Shown piece after piece: positions 51,147 through 59,139 of a stretch of 64,000 nt of DNA. This stretch comes from Asbonarchaeum sp964517675 (GTDB lineage Archaea; Nanohalarchaeota; Nanosalinia; Nanosalinales; Nanoanaerosalinaceae), in the NCBI GenBank assembly GCA_964517675.1, contig CAZFEL010000002.1, positions 62,001-126,000 of the forward strand, read 5' to 3'. Each line of letters starts with the position of its first letter. Position 1 is the stretch's first letter. The notes under the pieces were generated by a model, which ran no database searches, was not told the DNA's origin, and worked only from the letters and a program-made list of their open reading frames with translations. Made by a program: the position numbers and the translations under genes.

Positions 51147-53678
51147 TCAGTCTCTGCCCGTCATGTAGCCGCTCCAGCCCTCATCTTCTTCTGTGTCTGT
51201 GGCCTGATCGGCGGAGATATCGACATCCATCATCCGCCGTCTGATCCGCTCGATACCGTTGGTTATCCTCTGGCGGCCTTCTTCGAGTATCGCTTCACCC
51301 CGCACCTGGAGCGGATGCTTGTCGCTGTCCTCCCGGACGGTGAACCTGCCTTCCTCGCCATCATAGCCCTCAGGCGGAGGCCTGTAACGATACCACGTGA
51401 CGATACCAGCTGCGAGCACGACAGCGAGGACCGCGATAAGGATGTCCCGTCTTTGCTTGGCCTCGCGGTACTCCTGGACACCCTCCTGGAGCCGCTGGCC
51501 TGCATCCTCGATCTCCACAGGCAGTCCGGCGGCACCTGCCTGTGCCGTCCGGTAGTCCTCCTCCTGGATGGCCTGTTCGATCTTCTCGACGGTCGACTGG
51601 AGCTCGCCTATGCGTGCGGACACGTTCCCGATCACACCATCATCCACCTGTCTCCGCCAGCGATCCCGGCGGTCACGCAGGGACCGCAGGTCCTCCTTGA
51701 TGCTCTCGAGGTCCGTCTCGATCTCCTGACGGGTATCCTCATTCGCCTCGACGATGAGCCGTGTCGTCGCGTTCGTCATCGTCGCACCGGTCCGTGCCGT
51801 GAGGTTCAGCGTCCGGTTGCTGAGCCCTGCATCGATTGGGACCGAGATGTTGAGAGAGAACGAACGGGCCTCCCCTGACCGTATGACCCTGTCATTCTGT
51901 ATCACGAGGGTCTGGAACGGCGCGTCTGCCGAAAGGTTGACCTTCCCCGGAACCTTGCCCGTGTTTTTTATATCGATCCGGGTCTGACCTGTCTGACCCT
52001 GCCGGAGGCGGACGGGTGATAGATCCTGGAACGCCAGCGACGCCCGGAGGGACCGATCAAGCCGGAACCCGATCTCTTCGACACCAGACCAGTGCTGGAC
52101 GTTGTCCTTGACACGGACACCGAGTTCATAGGTACCATCATCGAGCTCAGAGATGTCGATCGTCGTCTCGAAGCTCGTCTCGCGTCCTTCCTGCTGTTCG
52201 ATGCTCAGCGGCACTCCCTCACCCTGCCCCGGGTCCGATCCGATGTAGTACTCCGCTGCGATCACCTGTGTGGCGGTATCCTCACCGGTCACCTGGAGAT
52301 GCGGAGCGACGTTGGTCGGATCGGGGAACAGGTCCGTGTATGTGAGCTCCGGTGGGTCGTTGTCGATGGTGATATCGTATTTCTCCTGGCGGCTGTTGCC
52401 CGCCGTATCATAGACAGTGACTGTGAGCGTGTGATCGCCATCAGCTAGCTCTGTCGTATCGATCTTGCCCCGGTACTCCCCCTGGACCTCCTCAGAGACG
52501 GTCTCGGTCTCATCGCCGACCTCGAGCTCGACCCGCTCGACCGCGGTCGTCGCATCGGAGGCATCGATGAACACCGGCATGTCCTCCCTGTATGTATCCC
52601 CATCCGAGACGGAGACCGAATCGATTTCCGGCGGTGTCGTATCGACGGTGAACGTCCAGGACAGCTCCTGGCTGTTGCCTTTCGCATCCGTCGCGGTGAC
52701 GGTCACGTCGTGGTCACCGTCTTCGAGACTGTACGGGGTATCGTATCGGACCAACGTTCCATCATCGCTTTCCTCCGTGCTGAACCCGCTATCACTGCTC
52801 CCGTGGTCCCGGTCATCGACCTCGATCGTTGTCCCGGATGTATCGAGATCGGAGGGATCCCTGTACCGGACTTCGATCCCAGGGCTATCGTCCTGCAGGA
52901 TCCCTGTTGGGGACTGCCGATCGAGTACAGGATCGACGGCCAGCCCGAACGTCCAGTTGTGCCAGGCTGCGTAGCCATAGTCATCAGGGACACGGAGGGA
53001 GACGTTGTTCTGTCCTTCCACTGTCACGCTATCGTTGATACTGGCCTCGAGGAGATTCTCCTCTGGCGTCGTCGCGATATCACGATCGTTGACCACGAGC
53101 CCAATGCCACCCTCATCGACACCGATCCCATCACCATCGGTGTACTCCGCTTGGATATCGACACTGCTCTCCGTGAGATTATCGGCCGTCGGGGATCGTG
53201 ACAGCATCCGCGGTGCCTTGCCGTCGATGAAGACGTTCTGGGAGTAGACATCCCCGTTCGAGAGGTTAATATCGAAGGGATAGCTGCCAACAGCGTTCCG
53301 CTCGGGCGTGATATTGAATGAAAGGGATACGCCTTCGGCAAGGGAACCATTAGAAAGGACAACGGTATCGCGTTCGGATCCTCCCCCACGCGAGAAGACC
53401 TCCTCGACCGACCATCCGGAGGGAGTCTCGACAACGGAGGCATCAACCTCGAAGGGGTCCGTCGATGAGGTGCTGGCGGCCGTGGGGAACAGGACATAGA
53501 GTCGATCTACGCTGCCGCCCTCGTTCCCCTCGTTGGTGATCTCGAAGCGGTACTCGATATCACCGGCGCTGTCGGGCCGCATCTCGGGCTCGACCGTGAC
53601 CCCTGACAGGACCGCGGGAAGGACCAGGATAACAGCAGCGGCCAGAACAACGGACTTCGCGGTGTTCCCCCGAGACAT
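51147..53678 (-). CDS. Large exported Ig-like surface protein with C-terminal anchor
   Basis: 843 residues. Sec signal (about 1-27), then several beta-sandwich modules, including two Ig-like repeats of the type SWTFTVDTTPPEIDSVSVSD and KYDITIDNDPPELTYTDLF, a CARDB-like domain (IDIKNTGKVPGKVNLS), a coiled-coil stretch (about 660-740) and a single membrane helix (about 757-775) followed by a basic/acidic cytosolic tail of about 70 residues. Many N-x-S/T sites. A structural or adhesion role at the cell surface is likely. Same anchor orientation as 11462-12886. No enzymatic motif seen. Confidence 0.78.
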   Translation of the reverse strand: MSRGNTAKSVVLAAAVILVLPAVLSGVTVEPEMRPDSAGDIEYRFEITNEGNEGGSVDRLYVLFPTAASTSSTDPFEVDASVVETPSGWSVEEVFSRGGGSERDTVVLSNGSLAEGVSLSFNITPERNAVGSYPFDINLSNGDVYSQNVFIDGKAPRMLSRSPTADNLTESSVDIQAEYTDGDGIGVDEGGIGLVVNDRDIATTPEENLLEASINDSVTVEGQNNVSLRVPDDYGYAAWHNWTFGLAVDPVLDRQSPTGILQDDSPGIEVRYRDPSDLDTSGTTIEVDDRDHGSSDSGFSTEESDDGTLVRYDTPYSLEDGDHDVTVTATDAKGNSQELSWTFTVDTTPPEIDSVSVSDGDTYREDMPVFIDASDATTAVERVELEVGDETETVSEEVQGEYRGKIDTTELADGDHTLTVTVYDTAGNSRQEKYDITIDNDPPELTYTDLFPDPTNVAPHLQVTGEDTATQVIAAEYYIGSDPGQGEGVPLSIEQQEGRETSFETTIDISELDDGTYELGVRVKDNVQHWSGVEEIGFRLDRSLRASLAFQDLSPVRLRQGQTGQTRIDIKNTGKVPGKVNLSADAPFQTLVIQNDRVIRSGEARSFSLNISVPIDAGLSNRTLNLTARTGATMTNATTRLIVEANEDTRQEIETDLESIKEDLRSLRDRRDRWRRQVDDGVIGNVSARIGELQSTVEKIEQAIQEEDYRTAQAGAAGLPVEIEDAGQRLQEGVQEYREAKQRRDILIAVLAVVLAAGIVTWYRYRPPPEGYDGEEGRFTVREDSDKHPLQVRGEAILEEGRQRITNGIERIRRRMMDVDISADQATDTEEDEGWSGYMTGRD

Positions 53679-53865
53679 ACAGTATTAAAGGTGGCCCGAG
53701 GCTTTTATGGTTTTCACGGCCCCGGGCGGCAATTTTTAAGCATCATCTCCCACTCTCCATGTGCCACACGGTCATCATCCACACGACCAGAAGCCTTTTC
53801 TGGACTCAAGCGGAACGAGAGTGGAACCTGAGTGACCGTGAGAAGGAAAGGAACGCTTATACATT

Positions 53866-53939
53866 GGGCCCGTAGCTCAGCTGGACAGAGCGACAGCCTC
53901 CTAAGCTGTAGGTCGTGGGTTCGAATCCCACCGGGTCCG
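53866..53939 (+). tRNA. tRNA-Arg (CCT)
   Basis: Acceptor GGGCCCG/CGGGTCC (one G-T pair), D stem GCTC/GAGC, anticodon stem ACAGC/GCTGT around loop CTCCTAA (anticodon CCT), T arm GTGGG-TTCGAAT-CCCAC, discriminator G. No intron, no CCA. A 67-codon membrane protein gene starts three bases after it. Confidence 0.95.
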
Positions 53940-53942
53940 TCA

Positions 53943-54146
53943 ATGGAGCTATCGTTCAACGACGAGGCGGTGACGGACATCCAGGAAGCCAGCCTGGGCT
54001 GGCTCGCAGGCATCATTGCCCTAGCGATCCTCGATCAATTCCAGGACGACGCCATCCTCGGGCTCGGGTTCCTCGCCGGATACACCGCGTTTTACTTCCT
54101 CGCGGCGATGATCATCTGGTATGTCACCCCTGGACAGGAGGACTGA
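53943..54146 (+). CDS. Small membrane protein, 67 aa
   Basis: ATG three bases after tRNA-Arg. Soluble acidic start (MELSFNDEAVTD), then two hydrophobic segments (about 18-36 and 40-60) and a PGQED tail. The placement suggests co-transcription with the tRNA. Resembles 9771-10010 in size and layout only. Unknown function. Confidence 0.6.
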   Translation: MELSFNDEAVTDIQEASLGWLAGIIALAILDQFQDDAILGLGFLAGYTAFYFLAAMIIWYVTPGQED

Positions 54147-54149
54147 TCG

Positions 54150-54433
54150 ATGCCCGACATCGTCGTCGTGGACATCGTCAGAAACGACAAACGCTTCCTC
54201 ATCCTCATGAACGCAAAACGGTACCGCAAAAGCGTTACAGGTACAGCGACAACCCCTGAGAGATCCCCGGCGGAAGATCGAAACGGCTCCCCGTACGAGG
54301 ACAAAGATATCAGGGAACCAGCTCTCCGCGAGCTCGAAGAGACGAACGGGCTCGGTGGGCGACAGCAGACATGTTCCACGACATGATGACAGACAACGAG
54401 ATCGAGGCCTTCGAGCAGGTCGTCTCAGAGTGA
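54150..54433 (+). pseudogene. Decayed Nudix hydrolase
   Basis: MPDIVVVDIVRNDKRFLILM is a typical Nudix first strand and REPALRELEETNGLGG is a damaged Nudix box (normally REx5 with RELxEExGx). The Gly-rich part before the box is missing, and the tail MFHDMMTDNEIEAFEQVVSE with its stop at 54431 is in a different frame. So the gene has an internal deletion and a frameshift, and cannot make a full catalytic site. Confidence 0.65.
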
Positions 54434-54988
54434 GAAACCCCGCTCCGCGAGCAGTTCATCGAAGCGCTCCCGTGAAAGCGACCTGGCCGCAAGCGACTCC
54501 GCCAGCACACTCTCGTCGATCTCATTCGCGGCCAGCAGCATCTCTATGTCTCGTATATCCTTCTCCCTGCCCAGGACGACGCGCTGGACCAGGACCTCAG
54601 CAGGCGGGACGACAGGGACCTCCACACCGAATGCCTCACGGCGCCGTGCGTTCTCGAACAGGGCATCATCCATCGTCGCCTCGACAACCTCATCATCGAC
54701 CGTTAGCTCGGTATCGCCGGCCATGATCTCGATCTCGTCGCCGGCGATCTCGAAGGAGAGATGGACGTCTTCCGTACCGCTGAACCCGCCTCGGTCACCG
54801 GCACCGTCTGGGACGACCCCCAGCCGGTCAGCCACATCCCTGGCGGTCCGTTCCCGCATCAGCAGGTCGATATCACCGACCTCACGCTCCCCATCGACAT
54901 GGACAGCGACCGCGAGTCCACCGGTTATACACCAGTCCTCTCCTGCGAGAAGCTCATCCAGGCGTTCGAGTGCCCCACGTTTACTCAT
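54425..54988 (-). CDS. Nucleotidyltransferase-fold protein
   Basis: 187 residues. ITGGLAVAVHVDGEREVGDIDLL (G..A...H......DID; key Gly, Asp and Asp) is the pol-beta-type nucleotidyltransferase loop, given here by positions 25-47. The C-terminal half is helical (ARRREAF, RDIEMLL). Starts at ATGAGTAA overlapping the thymidylate kinase stop; upstream in-frame ATGs at 54997 and 55000 are alternatives. Such stand-alone proteins may act on tRNA or proteins or in toxin-antitoxin pairs, but no HEPN partner is adjacent, so no system is called. Confidence 0.68.
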   Translation of the reverse strand: MSKRGALERLDELLAGEDWCITGGLAVAVHVDGEREVGDIDLLMRERTARDVADRLGVVPDGAGDRGGFSGTEDVHLSFEIAGDEIEIMAGDTELTVDDEVVEATMDDALFENARRREAFGVEVPVVPPAEVLVQRVVLGREKDIRDIEMLLAANEIDESVLAESLAARSLSRERFDELLAERGFSL

Positions 54989-55577
54989 TGAATCCATCAT
55001 ATACCCCCTTCACGCTCGAATAGACAGCATCGATCGACCGCGAGGCATCGATGATCTCAGTACGTTCCTCGAGGCCCTCAGCCAGCTCGCGGTAGCCCAG
55101 CACGACTTTCTGCTGGAAGCTGAGCTCCTCGAAGATGTTATCATCCGGTCCGCGGGATGTGACACGGTCCATCCCCTCCTCGGCCGCGACATCAAGGATG
55201 ATAGAGAGGTCCGGCCTGATCGCCGCGCGGTTGAGCTCCCGGACCCAGTCACGGTCCGCACCGAGGACAGGCTGGTAGACCAGGGAGGAATGGTAGTACC
55301 GGTCACAGACGACCGTTTCCCCGTCCTTGAGCCGCGGGATGACCTCTTCCTCGAGGTGGACCATCCTATCCGCGGCGAACCCGAGCGCGATCGCCTCCGG
55401 AGAGTACCTTCCCTCGGAGATCATCGCGTCGACTTTCTCCCCGATGAGGTTGTCCGCCGGCTCCTTCGTCCAGAACGCACCGATCTCGTCCGCCAGCCGC
55501 TCTGACTGGGTCGTGGTGCCCGCCCCATCGGCCCCCTCGATGACGATGAACGTGCCATCATACCGCTGTGATCGCAT
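54981..55577 (-). CDS. tmk: Thymidylate kinase
   Basis: 198 residues from the ATG at 55577. FIVIEGADGAGTTTQSERL is the P-loop region: in GADGAGTTT the usual P-loop Lys (residue 21) is Thr. CDRYYHSSLVYQ is the DRY substrate motif, and GPDDNIFEELSFQQKV the lid region. It phosphorylates dTMP to dTDP. Lys-to-Thr in the Walker A loop is unusual; some bacterial thymidylate kinases show the same GAGTTTQ form, so activity is likely retained. Co-transcribed with the nucleotidyltransferase downstream. Confidence 0.85.
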   Translation of the reverse strand: MRSQRYDGTFIVIEGADGAGTTTQSERLADEIGAFWTKEPADNLIGEKVDAMISEGRYSPEAIALGFAADRMVHLEEEVIPRLKDGETVVCDRYYHSSLVYQPVLGADRDWVRELNRAAIRPDLSIILDVAAEEGMDRVTSRGPDDNIFEELSFQQKVVLGYRELAEGLEERTEIIDASRSIDAVYSSVKGVYDGFNE

Positions 55578-55658
55578 GCACAGGACCGGGGGACCGATGC
55601 TTTTGTGCCTTCCGGCAGGACCCGATCGTGTACAACGATCTGCTCCACAGATCATCCC

Positions 55659-56036
55659 ATGGAGATCACCGGCCTCGAGACCCCCATCCAGATCGATGAC
55701 GATCGTCTCGTGGCCGATCCAGCCACCATCCGGGACCGGATCGATGGATACGGTGGTGAGCGGGAGAGCTTCGATCGCGAGGTCAGGATGTCGAGGGCTT
55801 CCGCGGGGAGGTCATGGAGGTGATGGCATCCATACCGTACGGGGAGACGCGGATCTACGGCAGGTGGCCGACCGGCTCGACACCGCAGCGGTCGCAGTCG
55901 GGCAGGTCTGCGGACAGAACCCTGTCCCGGTCATCGTCCCTGTCATCGGGTCGTAGCCAGGGACGGCATCAGCAGGTACCAGCACCCCGGCCTGAAGGAG
56001 AAGCTCCTGGAACTGAAAAAAGAAACAACGGACGTT
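55659..56036 (+). pseudogene. ogt: Decayed methylated-DNA--protein-cysteine methyltransferase
   Basis: Conserved pieces occur in order but in different frames: MASIPYGETRIYG, then VADRLDTAAVAVGQVCGQNP, then HRVVARDGISRYQHPGLKEK. In an intact gene these form one domain with the active site PCHR between the last two. Here a single missing base next to the PCHR codons puts the Cys out of frame and a stop follows in the reading frame in use; a second frame change follows IYG. DNA alkylation repair by this gene is therefore lost. Confidence 0.78.
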
Positions 56037-56037
56037 C

Positions 56038-56487
56038 TTAGACCGTTTCCTCGAACTCCTGATGTTCCCTGTAGGTGTCCTCGATGTAGTTGAGGGCATC
56101 CGCCGCTGGTCCGACGGCATAGCCACCAAGGAAGACCGGGTTCATCGTGGCGGCAGCGAGCGCTCCTGGCACCATCATCCCGCCGAGCTGGCCGGCGGCG
56201 AACGAGATCGATTCCGTCATACCTCGCCAGCCCTCGCTGTACTCCTCGCCGAACCGCTCGATCGCCTTCTCGCCGAGGGTGTAGGCCGCGTCCTCGGCTT
56301 CGAGTTCATCATCGTACGGCAGATCAGAGGTATACTGTGAGAGCTGCTCGGCGATATAACAACCGAAATCCCCGCCATGGACAGCACCGAGGACACCTGC
56401 ACGCAGCTCGCGCTGGGGAATCAGATCCGTGGCATCGAACAGCACCTCCTCGAGTTCCTCGATCCAGCCATCGACAGGATTTGACAT
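56038..56487 (-). CDS. Hypothetical protein, 149 aa
   Basis: ATG at 56487, about 25 bases after an atttaaata box. Acidic helical start (WIEELEEVLFDATDL), one Cys (GGDFGCYIAEQ), then a moderately hydrophobic Gly/Met/Ala-rich stretch (SFAAGQLGGMMVPGALAAATM, about 95-115; key residues G, M, P) that may be a membrane hairpin, and a helical tail. Family unknown. Its 3' end abuts the decayed ogt on the other strand. Confidence 0.68.
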   Translation of the reverse strand: MSNPVDGWIEELEEVLFDATDLIPQRELRAGVLGAVHGGDFGCYIAEQLSQYTSDLPYDDELEAEDAAYTLGEKAIERFGEEYSEGWRGMTESISFAAGQLGGMMVPGALAAATMNPVFLGGYAVGPAADALNYIEDTYREHQEFEETV

Positions 56488-56642
56488 GCGTCAGACATAG
56501 GGAGCTCTTATTTAAATTGTGTCGGTCTTCGATCACATACCTTTACGATAGTTAACCCCCTGGCTGAACGGGGTGGCCCGGCAGGACCCAATCGATGCCA
56601 CGTGAGCGTCAGAGCGACCGCTCCTACGGGCAGATAGAAGCT

Positions 56643-57521
56643 TTATTGGCCTTCGAGTTTCGTATCGATGACCTCGAGGGCTGACTCGATGACCTGATCG
56701 AAGAACGTCTCGATGAACGTCTTGGTGTCCTCGCGCTGCTGGAAGATGTCCGCGATCTTGCCCATCTGGTGTGATGTCTCGGGGATGTTCTGCTGATAGC
56801 ACTCCTCGATCCGCTCCCGGATCTTATCCGCCTTCTCCCGGTCCATCCCCTTGAACGGCACCCAGGCCGGCATGAGCTCGAGCTCGAAGCTGAGGGCCCC
56901 CTCGATCTCGGTGAGTTTCTCCTCCTCACTGTAGAAACGTGGTAGCGGGCAGTAACTATCGATATCGAGCATCTCATAGTAGTACTCCTCGAGCTCTTCC
57001 GCGAAGCCCTGCTCGATCAGCTCTGCGTTACCGATCAGGTCCTTGAGACAGAACACGGACGTCGAGACGACCTGGCGGAAGAACCGCATCGCCTCGTCTT
57101 TCGTGTGTCCTCGATCCGCGAGTTCCTTTATGATGCGCTCTGACCTATCGAAAGCCGCTTTCTGGATCGTCTCTTCAAGCTCCGCTTCGCGATGCACGGT
57201 GTGCATTAGTTCGTGGGCAACAAGACCGCGGAGTGCTGATTCATTCGCCGTGAGGAAGTTCTCATCGATATCGATGATGAGGAAATCCTGATCCCCGACA
57301 CTGAAGTTAGACGATCCTTCTTTGCGCACCTTCGCTATGAAAAGCTCTTGCTCGGCCGTATCGAGGTCCAGCTGATCAACGATATCGTTCATGTCCGTCT
57401 TATCCTCGACGAAGACAAAGGTGAAATCGAGCCCTTCCTCTCCCTCAAGGCGGTCCAGCACTTCTTTGACCTGTTCGTCGATGAACTCCTGATCGAGGTC
57501 AGGTTGGACGACACACCGCAT
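56643..57521 (-). CDS. Putative zinc metalloprotease (HExxH)
   Basis: 292 residues, soluble. VAHELMHTVHRE places HELMH at 103-107, followed by Glu residues in the next helix that could be a third ligand. The N-terminal part (FTFVFVEDKTD) is beta-rich and the C-terminal half helical with several Cys (VFCLKD, SYCPLPRF, EECYQQN). The pattern suits a zincin-like minimal protease of unknown target, found in archaea as an uncharacterised family. No signal peptide, so the target is cytosolic. The codon pattern and acidity are like the host. Confidence 0.65.
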   Translation of the reverse strand: MRCVVQPDLDQEFIDEQVKEVLDRLEGEEGLDFTFVFVEDKTDMNDIVDQLDLDTAEQELFIAKVRKEGSSNFSVGDQDFLIIDIDENFLTANESALRGLVAHELMHTVHREAELEETIQKAAFDRSERIIKELADRGHTKDEAMRFFRQVVSTSVFCLKDLIGNAELIEQGFAEELEEYYYEMLDIDSYCPLPRFYSEEEKLTEIEGALSFELELMPAWVPFKGMDREKADKIRERIEECYQQNIPETSHQMGKIADIFQQREDTKTFIETFFDQVIESALEVIDTKLEGQ

Positions 57522-57658
57522 GGCTTGTATTTATGAGCACCCCCACTAAATCCTTTCCGGTCCATACTGCAGAGACGGGCGCTGAGACGCTACTATCGAG
57601 GAGGTAAGCTTAAAAGATTCCAGACCCGCTATCAGGATGTTCCTACGGTGAATACTAT

Positions 57659-58828
57659 ATGAAGGCTCTCAATGAGATCCCCGCTGAAAGCATCGCGACG
57701 GCCGATTCGGTTTCTGTCGACCCCGATCAGCCCCTCTCAAAGATCAAAGCAGTCATGGAGGACAACAACATCCGGGAGGTGCCTGTCGTCGACGGGACGA
57801 AGTTCAAAGGGATGATAAGCTACCGGACACTGATCGACAACGTACACAACGACCCCACCAACATGGATGCAGGATCGGTCATGGAACAGCCCCCTACCGT
57901 CGAGCCGGAGGACAACATGATCGAGCTCGGCCGGCTTCGGAAGGAATCAGGATCGAAGAAGTTCGTCCTCCTCGAGGGCGACACGCTCAAGGGCGTCATC
58001 GGCGAGGAAGAGATGGTCTACCCGCTCGGTGACGGTGTCGAGGAATTCCGCAAGATGAACATAAGCGACCTCATGACATCGGACCTCATCACCGTCGTGG
58101 AAGACGACAGGCACGGCAAGGCGATCAACACGATGCAGGAACGGAGTATCTCCCGTCTCCCCGTCCTCGATTCCGCCGGGAAACTGGCCGGGGTCGTCTC
58201 CAGCCAGGAAGCCCTGCGGACGATGGTCCCGAAGGAACAGATGCAGAAAGGCGACAGGGCCGGGGACAAAGACGACATGAACGACATCCCCTGCCGGGAG
58301 ATCATGGACCCGAACCCCCTCACGATCAGCGACCCTGAGATCTCGATCATCGACGGCATCAGGAAGATGCGGAGCCGTGGCTGCCGGGAGATAATCATCA
58401 CGGACGACGATGGCAAGCCCCAGGCCATCCTGACGCTGAAGGACATCCTTGACTACGTGGCAAGCCTGGAAGCCCAGGAAGCGGTCCTGGTCAACCTCAT
58501 CAACGTCCAGGACGAGGGTGAGAAACGACAGATCCACAGCAAGCTCGAGACCGCCATCAAAGGCAAGCTCGGGCGTGTGGTCGAGAAGCCCAGGGAGCTC
58601 AGCCTCCACGTCAAGCGGTACGAGGAAGACGGGGAGCAGAAGAAATACTCGATCCACGCCAAGCTGTTCTCGGATCTCGGTATCACGATGACGAAGAAAC
58701 ACGGCTGGGAGCTGCTGGACACCGTCGATAAGGTCATCGACTCCCTCCGCGAGCAGTGCCGCAAGGCAAAGGAGAAAAAGCGAGACCAGATCCGCGAGCG
58801 GTGGAAGGAAGGCAAGTACCAGCGATGA
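57659..58828 (+). CDS. Four-CBS protein with ribosome-hibernation-factor-like C-domain
   Basis: 389 residues. Two Bateman modules: CBS1 (about 8-60), CBS2 (70-120), CBS3 (135-190, ISDLMTSDLITVVED) and CBS4 (212-265, REIMDPNPLTISD), which bind adenine nucleotides. The last 115 residues (KLETAIKGKLGRVVEKP, ELSLHVKRYEEDG, KKYSIHAKLFSD, LLDTVDKVIDSLREQCRKAK) follow the strand-helix order of HPF/RaiA (S30EA) ribosome-binding proteins and end in a strongly basic tail. So energy state could be coupled to ribosome dormancy. Leaderless-type start after a cttaaaag box about 45 bases up. Confidence 0.75.
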   Translation: MKALNEIPAESIATADSVSVDPDQPLSKIKAVMEDNNIREVPVVDGTKFKGMISYRTLIDNVHNDPTNMDAGSVMEQPPTVEPEDNMIELGRLRKESGSKKFVLLEGDTLKGVIGEEEMVYPLGDGVEEFRKMNISDLMTSDLITVVEDDRHGKAINTMQERSISRLPVLDSAGKLAGVVSSQEALRTMVPKEQMQKGDRAGDKDDMNDIPCREIMDPNPLTISDPEISIIDGIRKMRSRGCREIIITDDDGKPQAILTLKDILDYVASLEAQEAVLVNLINVQDEGEKRQIHSKLETAIKGKLGRVVEKPRELSLHVKRYEEDGEQKKYSIHAKLFSDLGITMTKKHGWELLDTVDKVIDSLREQCRKAKEKKRDQIRERWKEGKYQR

Positions 58829-58868
58829 TGCCGGCCGGGCGGCACACCTTTCTTTTTCCTTTCCTCCG

Positions 58869-59111
58869 CTATCCGTCGTCCCCCATCATCTCGGGCAGTG
58901 CATCCATGATGGAGGCAACAACCTCCGCCTCACGAGGGATCGAGAAATTGCTCTTGTACCGTTTCCCTCCTTCCTCATCGATATAGCCCCGTGACAGGGA
59001 GATGAACTGATCAGTTCCTTCGCCAGAGACAGCACGCTTGACAGCGATCTCGATGAACTCATCATCACCGAAGGTCACCTCCGCGCTTTGCACCGTCTCG
59101 AACTCAACCAT
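58869..59111 (-). CDS. Small PC4-like protein
   Basis: 80 residues from the ATG at 59111 (aaaaaag-rich box about 25 bases upstream; longer frame rejected). FIEIAVKRAVSGEGTDQFIS then RGYIDEEGGKRYKSNFSIP and the helix VVASIMDALPEMM suggest the four-strand plus helix fold of PC4/p15-type single-stranded DNA-binding proteins, where RGYxDxxGxxRYK forms the binding surface. The call rests on pattern only. Possible role in transcription or chromatin. Confidence 0.6.
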   Translation of the reverse strand: MVEFETVQSAEVTFGDDEFIEIAVKRAVSGEGTDQFISLSRGYIDEEGGKRYKSNFSIPREAEVVASIMDALPEMMGDDG

Positions 59112-59139
59112 ACGACCACAACCGGTTTCCGCTTTTTTA

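Noticed and set aside
53759..53875. 38-codon leaderless ORF before tRNA-Arg
   Set aside because: It has a TATA-like box but runs into the tRNA and holds a hairpin in its middle; composition is not protein-like.
54425..54988. Toxin-antitoxin (MNT/HEPN) system
   Set aside because: The nucleotidyltransferase has no HEPN neighbour; it overlaps tmk instead.
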